Shown piece by piece: positions 42,301-51,300 of a DNA stretch of 64,000 bases. The position numbers were made by a program, and so were the translations under genes. This DNA is from Siphonodentalium dalli (taxonomy: Eukaryota > Mollusca > Scaphopoda > Gadilida > Siphonodentaliidae), in contig CP136069.1 of NCBI GenBank assembly GCA_032622095.1, positions 163,915,894 to 163,979,893 of the forward strand, read 5' to 3'. Every line of letters starts with the position of its first letter. The first letter of the stretch is position 1. The notes beneath the pieces were generated by a model. The model did not search any database and had not been told where the DNA came from. It was given only the letters and a program-made list of their open reading frames with translations.

Positions 42301-45300
42301 TAGTGATGCTATCCTGCAGTGGGCTAGCATCAACAAATTCACCCTCCGGGGACCTCATTCTGCTTAGGCCTCAGCTACTATGGGAGACTTAGGATAAAAT
42401 TAAATTTCCCAGTTGAAGTTGGTGATGTTCACCAATTAGTCACCTCGATTATGCATTTTATCTTCTGAAAATTAGGGGATATATAAACTTCCCAGAATGG
42501 AAAAAGTAACTAAAATCAATGTTAATTTGAGATATACTAGTAGATACTTCCCAGAAGATGAGGGCTAAGCAGAATGAGGGTCCCAGTGGGTGAATTTGGT
42601 GATGTTAGCCCACTAAGCGGGATATAGCGTCACTAAATTCACCCTCTGGGGACCTCATTATGCAAATGTCAGACACACTAAACTCCTGCTTTCATTTAGG
42701 CCTCATTTAGGGATTAGTTCATTGAATACCAGTAATAACACAAATAATTCACAGTGTATATTATTATAAATAACAATCGATATCAGGTAGATCGTTATCA
42801 TTGCGACATTGCCTTCATCTGTGCCATCGTTGACTGACACTGGGTGCGTATACCTAATGCCTGAAAAATTCGAGTGGGCCAAAACGAGGATATGGCTTTT
42901 GTCTGGGAATATTTTTTTTAATTTGGTGATGGGCTTAAAATACCCAGCAAGGGTCAGAAGACGGTTAGTACAATCATGTAAAGTGAGCATATTTTTCATG
43001 ACAGCAGAGATTTATATTGTTCTCCTGTACAGCCCTTGAAATTAGCTGCAACAAAATGGGATGGAGATCCAGTAAATCCATGACTAAGATACAGTAATGC
43101 TCTAATTAATCGACCTCTTAACCAAAGCAGAATTATGGGTAACTTTTCAGGATTTAGTCGGAAATATGGCTTGTTGCCATTCATCGGAAAGCTCTCGGGG
43201 AGAGCTTTCCGATGAATGGCAACAAGCCATATTTCCGACTAAATCCTGAAAAGTTACCCATAATTCTGCTTTGGTTAAGAGGTCGATTAATTAGAGCATT
43301 ACTGTAGCTGTCGCTTACCATGACCCAGTTCTGTCTGCGCATATGTTCCCAGGATTTCATAGTTCTCTGACCTCGTCAGCCACTTTGCCTTCTGTTCCTC
43401 TGTTGCTTGCGCCCGAATGGTTGGGGTGAACATGCTTCCATGAAGAGCGATAGGACTGGGCTCATGAGCGGCAACCATTCTGTACAATATCATAAAAAGT
43501 GAAGTGAAACACTTTGTGGGGTATTTAAAGGAGGACTGTACCTAAATCCAGCCATTTATAGGGCCACCCCCAACTATACTCAACAGAAAATTTTCAATAA
43601 ATGAATTAATATGAGTCAAGAAAGAGAGGTAAATACACACACATACAGTAATGCCCTAAATAATCAACTCCTTAACCACAGTAGAATTATGGGTAACTTT
43701 TCAGGATTTAGTCGGAAATATGGCTTGTTGCCATTCATCTGAAAGCTCTCAGTGAGACCTTTCCGATGAATGGCAACAAGCCATATTTCCCGAGTAAATC
43801 CTGAAAAGTTACCCATAATTCTGCTGTGGTTAAGGAGTCGATTATTTAGGGCATTACTGTACATAAAGAACCATGTATAACAACCTCATAATTATAAGGC
43901 CACATAAAAAGTCTTTTGTTTCCTGCAAATGATGGGGGGGGGGGGAATAGGATAGGCATGTAGGAAAAGTTTTTTTTAACAGTTTTTTTAAACATCTCTT
44001 TAATACCTGGTGACATGATTTGATATATTTTGCATATACCTGGACCTTTCTAAAATTAGTATGTCAAAAGACACACAAGGTGTCCAGCGACATTTGATGT
44101 TAGGTGGTAAAGAGATGGGACGGGCCATCTGTCCTCTGTTTTGTCATGTTGAGTACTGTTTTTATCTCCCTGAGATGAATTTGGTCAAAATAATTATGAA
44201 TATTGAATAAAAATTTAGTTTTAGTCTTACTAATAACGGTACTTATATTATTTGCTATAAGAACGTGCTGATATTTCCGTCTTGCAAAATATTTATTTCC
44301 CTGTCTGATATACCGTACTCACCCCGTGATGATTTTAGGGTGGGAATCATCATCAATTTGGGTAATAAAATGCTCAGACACTATTGAAGCGAGAATAGTT
44401 TATGTTAAAAAAACTATTTATACAATGAGGCAATAACAAAATGAGGGCTGCAGCTATTGGAAGTCGGTTGGAAGTCGGAAACAAAAGACTTTTTTTTGTT
44501 TGGCCTAACGAAAATGAGTAAAAGGCTCCAGTTAGTCATCCATGACTCAAATTTATTCATTTGTTGCATATTTTCTGTTGAGTAGAGTAGGAGTTGACCC
44601 TATAAATTGCTGGATTTAGATATATTCTCCATTTAAATGTGCACAGTGAATAAAATTGCTGAACACAGGTATGTACATGAATATTGTATCAGAAATGTTT
44701 ATCACGAAATAAACTCACAAAGTTACCTATTAAATCATGTAATTTTCAGCTGGGGCCTTGACCTACTGTGAATGCATTATAATTTATAAAGGAACATGTA
44801 TTAACCTGTTCTATGCTATATGCTCGATGAGTAGTTATCCCATAGGAAATGTTCAGATAATAAGTTCAACAATTGACTATAGGTTGTTTGTTGAACTTAT
44901 TATATGAATATTTCCCGGCAATGAATTTGAATAATTCTCACTTGTATTAAATTTTTGCCTTTCTGTCATCTGCTTTAATTTCCAGAACACCCCTCCAAAT
45001 GAATAATGGACCTTTCCAATACTTTTATAACTGAATGGTTGAATCCATTTAGTATAGACAGGGTTGACTAAGAACTATATTTCCTGCCTTATTTATTCAA
45101 TGTTATAACGTCCCCATCAAAACTCAAAAACATTCCCAGATTTTGAACTGGTGGAACACTATCTCTATGGTTATAGCCGGAGCAGAGATTCATGAAATGA
45201 TCTAATGAATCCAAGCCAGCAAATAACGTGTCAGTCATTCACAGAATGAGGTCCCCAGAGGTTGAATTAAGTGACGCTACCAAATTCACCTTCTGAGGAC

Positions 45301-48300
45301 CTCATTCTGCTTAGGCCTCATCTTCTGGGAAGTCTCTATAGTCTCAAATTAACATTGTTTTTAGTTACTTTTTCCCTTCTGGGAAGTTTATATCCCCTAA
45401 TTTGCAGAAGATAAAATGCATAATTGAGGTAACTATATATATGGATGAACATCACCAACATTAACATGGATTCTTCACCCCCTCCCTTCACCCCCTCTCT
45501 ATAAATTACGATTTGAAATGGATCTGTGTAGCCGAGCCCTCTGAGTTTTTGTTTCATGTATAAATTCTTCACCCCACACCCTCCCCCTATGTAAATACAT
45601 ACTCTCTATAAATAACTATATCAAACGGATCTGTGTAGCCGAGCTCTCGGAGCTTCTGTGTCATGTATAGATTCTTTGCGAGGGCCATCTCATACTGCTC
45701 CTCTCGGTCAAGACCAGATAATTTTGAAAACTTTTTATAAATCTCATCATCACGCACAAGATTCTCTGAAAAAGGAAAAGATAAAATAATTATGACATTG
45801 ATAAATATAACCTGTAATATTATACAAATATTACATAAATACTTAACCCATTCGTGATGGGAGCCATGCTGGTGCAGCATTCAAGAGTGTGTCACCCATA
45901 GGGAGCCTTAACCCTTTACCCAACAGAACGGCCCTGTGCCAATGCATTCTCTTATATATGCGAGTCGACCATAGGTCGCCTCGCATTTATAAGAGAATGC
46001 ATTGGCTTAACACATTAAAAAATATATAATTGTTAAAGAATGTAAGAAAAAATGGTAAAAAGGGTTAAAAAAAGTTTTTTTTAGGCCAATGCATTCTCTT
46101 ATATATGCGAGGCGACCTATGGTCGACTCACATATATAAGAGAATGCATTGGCACAGGGCTAACTGTAACTATCACAATGTGGTCAAGGAGCCGGTTCCA
46201 ATGATATCCATATTTGTATGGTTCTATTGAGACAGACCGAAGATATTTTAGGCTGTTGAAGCTTTATTTGGCCGGTTTTGGCCGGTTTGTTGGGTAAAGG
46301 GTTAAGCTTGCATATATAATAAGAGTAATATATATGCACTGGCTTACAAGGTCAAAGTAAATATTGTTATGCCAATGTATTTTCTTATATATGTGAGGCC
46401 CTTTAGATCTATGGGAGACTTGCATATATAAGAGAATGCATTCAATTTGGCCTAACAATATTTACCTTGACCTTGTAAGGCAGTGCATTGTCTTAAATAT
46501 GCGAGGCTCCCTATATACAAGTATGCAAGCATATATAAGAGAATGCACTGGCTTACAAGGTCAAGGTATATATTGTTTGGCCAATGTGGTTTTAGCAAAA
46601 TTTCATGAAGCTCCTGTCATTGAAGGGTTTCCATGCATGGCCTATCTCCGGATGTGGAAAATTTATATGGACCTATAGCCGCTATACAGAAAACTACTTA
46701 ATAGTTAAGCTATAGGAAATAGTGCTCAAACGACTCTGGGATTTTGGAGTCGACTAGTCGAACCCCAAAAGTCGAGTCGACGTCGACCAGTCGGCCAAAT
46801 ACATCACCAGCCTTATACTAATGAAACACATGTGAAAGAAAATTACAAATTCCGTGCCATCATCACAATATTTACACTCCACTGTGATCGGAGAATTGAA
46901 TCACATGACACGTCACGTGGTTTTGTTGCAAATGAACCGGTGCTCTAGAAACCCACCGATCGTAAATAAGTTCTACGATGATAATGAGAATAAATAATTG
47001 AGGGATTTTCTGTTTATTCATGAAATCAAATAAATACTTGAACTTCCCTGCCAGGGTATAGACAATAAACGATACTCAGTCTCAGAGTCAGCTCAAAATA
47101 AAAACAAAACAAAAGAAAACACACACACGGTGTGACACACATTATAATGATTATATATACGATGATGCGTACATACGTCTACTTTGTAAGTTGCCATAAC
47201 TTCCGTATATAAGGCGTACGTAGCAAGTGGAGAGTTAGACTCAGTTAGAATCGACGAACACTTTTGTGGAAGCCCCTCCCTCTTTACCTGTGTTGGTTAG
47301 AAATGCGCACTATGAATTTTTGCATCCGCGGTATAGGGAGTATATTATACATAAAAAGAATAATTTTCTCAGCAAGTTAATTGTTGCCGTTTCATGACTA
47401 TTTGAACCAAAATAAATGATAACATCATGCTTAGTCTATATACTGTTTTCAGTAATGTGTGCAGGTTCTTGATTTTCTTAAAAATGGAAATATTGATATA
47501 ATATAAACGGAAAAGTGTTCGTCGATACTAACACTGTCTACAGAAGCAAACGAAGAATCGCAAATTACGATGAGTCAAGCTCGACATTATTACATATTTT
47601 CGGACTTTGGAAAGCTTCTTGAACATAGACTAGCTATGTTTGCTGCTTTTCTGACCCACATTTAGTGAAACCATGCATTGTCAAGGCCAGCTGATGAGAT
47701 TATATACTGTATTCTGACTAGTCGACTATGGAAGTTAGAGTCGATTTTCCGACAAACCAACATCGATGATTATTTGTCGACTAATCGTTTGAACACTAAT
47801 AGGAAACCACGTGAAGGAATCCACTATCAGGATCCAAATAAATGTGCCCCCCCCCCCCCTTACCGAAATATTAGTCTTCCACTAGTCTTCCCCTAGTCTT
47901 CAGTAAGTCTTCAAATATGAAGATCATGTAGTCTTCAACTCCGAAGACTAAAATAGTCTTCACATGGAACCTAATAGAGAAAATTAAGCTTCAAAGCTCT
48001 ATTTTAAGTCTTCGAAGACTACTTAGTCTTCGCTTAGTCTTCGAATGGGCCGAATTATTTAAATGAGCTAAGTCTTCAATGACTTATTTTAGTCTTCGAA
48101 GACTTATTTTGAAGACTTGGTTTAGTCTTCGAAGACTTATTTTGAAGACTTATTTTAGCTTTTGAAGACTTACTTTGAAGACCTAATTTAGTCTTCGAAG
48201 ACTTGTTTTGAAGACTTATTTTCAATTCAATTCCTTAGTTGGCAACATGCTTTTACATGTATTCATATAGAGATATGTATGGCTTACTCAGCCGCCAATT

Positions 48301-51300
48301 ACCTCTAGCACAATATGCAGATTAATCCCTGGTTTCTCAGTTTGTTAATTAGTCATCAACAGAGAAATAAAGCCACAAACTGAAAACATTGTGCTTAAAT
48401 TATCGATGATTAAGTTACTTAGTTTCAACTTATATAGTGTCTAAATAGCTCAAACCACTACACAATACTAATAACAATACTGGAACGAATGTTTATTCAA
48501 GACCATATGACATCTATTCTTCCATATTTATATCTTATTTGTTTCTGCCCGGTTCTGCTTCAGTATAATAAGAAATCTCAGCTAGAAATTAGACTGAACC
48601 TTGCCAGTTGGTGAAGTTGAATGCTGAAACTCAAAGTTAGGATCTGGTAATTTTCAGTAAATGCAAGAAAAGATAGCTGTCTAAAATGATATACCAGCAG
48701 AAATTGGTGTAATTTAATTGTTTACATTTAATAATTTCTGCCCCCCCCCCCCCTCTGAAGAAACAGTTACTCTCTGCCCCCTCCCCTGCACAAACCCTGA
48801 ATCTTTGAGGCCCAATTTATACGTCGAGCCAGACACGGGTCGCGTCAGGCTAATTATAGTGTGGAAATGACAAAGTCCAAGATAGCGCGATTGGAGCACG
48901 ACGTATAAAACCAACTGGCGCGTCAGCATTTCTCTGGCACGACCCGACGTGCTACACGTCTGGGGCTCGATGCTGTTTTATACGACGTGCTAAACACGGG
49001 TCGCGCTAAGATGATTCAGGGAAAACCATTCCCCATTTGGGACCCCTTTGGCAGAGAGCATGCACAATTTGAAGTTTTTGGCGTCATTACATTATCTCTT
49101 GAGTCATCCTAGCGCGACCCGTATCTGGCACGTCGTATAAAACAGCGTCGGGCCACAGACGTGCTAACTCTTGGCCGTTGTAAAATATACATTGAAGGCA
49201 ATTGTACGGTACTACGGGGACATGCATATATTGACTGACAAACGACGTTTCACGAAAGTTGGGAATAAATATATATTGCAGAGATATATATTCGAAGGTT
49301 CAAGGGAAATGAATGACAAGATCCCGATTTTGAAATCAACGAAAGCATAAATTATGAGGTTCATGCACTGTATATAGAGGGCCAGTTTATAGTGCATTAT
49401 CAGAGGACCCTATAGCGGAAATGATTATAGCCGACGGCATTTTGTATCAGAAATGCTAAAATTGTTCGAAATATACGATTACAGCAAGTGCCGACTGACT
49501 CGACGTATAAATCAAACAAACGTAACACGATCCAGAGACGCGCCAATGTCGAGCCAGGGGAAGATAGCGCGACCCGTGTTTGGCGCGTATAAAACGGGCC
49601 TAATATTAGTGGAGAAAACATTCAAACCTAGCTGTTACATTAACATGTACATAGATTGTATAGATGCATGGTCATCTAGTATTGCAACATTTCTGAAACA
49701 ATATTCATAAATTCAATATATCATAATAAGATCGAGGTACATGTAAGGACTGTAAATTATTAAAATTGGACTATAAATATATAGTTATAGGCCAATGTGT
49801 AATAATTTAATATAATATAATTAAAATTTGAACAATATTCAGTGTCATGCAGTGTCCCAGCCTTTTTAAAGATTCTTGAACAATGGTTTTGTATAATCAT
49901 ATACAATGAATTTGAGTCTTTTGACCATCTTGTCTATATGTTCCAAATTTGTCTATCTCTCAAGCAGACTTACTGTTAAATTTCATCATTTTACATATGC
50001 ATGCACTTACCTCCAATAATTTCTACAATAAACAGGACAGTCAATAGTAAAAATTACTTCTTTGAACCATTCCAGTATGAATTTTTATGAGAGCAGAGTA
50101 TGTTAACACCTTTTGCAGTGAAGTCTGTCAATAACTGTTAGTTTCAAATGACATCACAAATGACATCATATATGCCATAGAAACAAGTCTTCTTCACTAA
50201 GCTTCAAACTCTATTTAGTCTTCCAAAATTAATCTTGGAAGACTAAGCTAATAGTCTTCCAAAATTAATGTTCTTCTCACCTAGTCTTAAAAAATTAAGC
50301 TTCGACTCAATTAGGTGTTCCAAAAATTAGTCTTCATCTCACCTAGTCTTCCAGAATTAAGCTTCGACTCAATTAGTCTTCCAAACTTAATCTTCCATTT
50401 GCACTTAGTCTTTCAAAATTAATCTTCTTCTCATTATGTCTTCTAAAATTAATCTTCAATTGCAAATCAGGAAGACAATTTAGTCTTCATTGTCCATTTG
50501 AAGACTATTCAGTATACATGAAGACTTAGGGAAGATTAGTGGAAGACTAAATAAGTCTTCCTGTTGGGTAAGGGCCTACATTTATTATTATTGTTAAAAT
50601 AATCACACCCCTATGGCCTATGTCATTGTTGTAACGTTTTATACATAAATGCACACCATGCAGTCTCACTGAGTCACTCTCAGTCGGTGCGAGATCATGA
50701 AATGTTGCTGTAAATAATAGGCCTATACTTTCCATCTGCTTCAATTTGAAAATATTTGTCTTCCGAAGTTCTGATAAAGGTATTTAAATTTCATTTATTA
50801 CAAAGATGAAACTGCAATAAAATTGATCATTGGTCATATAACAGGGATCGAAAGAACTGCATGGTTGTTTGATCGATGAACGAACGAATATGAACTTACA
50901 AAAATTATCAACAGGTGTGCACAGTGCATTAATGTAGAAAACATTACGACAATGAACGAGACAATACGCGAAATAATTGTGCATTTATGTATATTTACAT
51001 ACACCTGATATATCTCTTCCGATTTCCCCATAGCGTTATGGTAGACACGCCCCCTTATTCAATGCGTTCATAAACCTATGAACGTAACGTGACTTCACTT
51101 CCAATGTCGTTCATAGGTTTATGAACACATTGGTCCCGGAAATCACCGGGGATTGTCGGACATTACCGACTGCTTGAGTATCTAGTCAGCCAATACGCCA
51201 AGGATTTGATAGCAAACAATATGTAATCGAGGTTCACGGTTGGATGGCTAGTGGCATCTAATCGCGAGCACGGGTGGCACGAGATGTTCGATTGACTATC

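Larger units (their letters stand above)
43529..44635. mobile_element. Family G MITE split by two later insertions
   Basis: The left half 43529-43640 (AGGACTGTACCTAAATCCAG) and right half 44535-44635 (TGTTGAGTAGAGTAGGAGTT) flank copy 7 of family B and a segment bounded by AAAAGTCTTTTGTTTCC inverted repeats. Confidence 0.7.
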
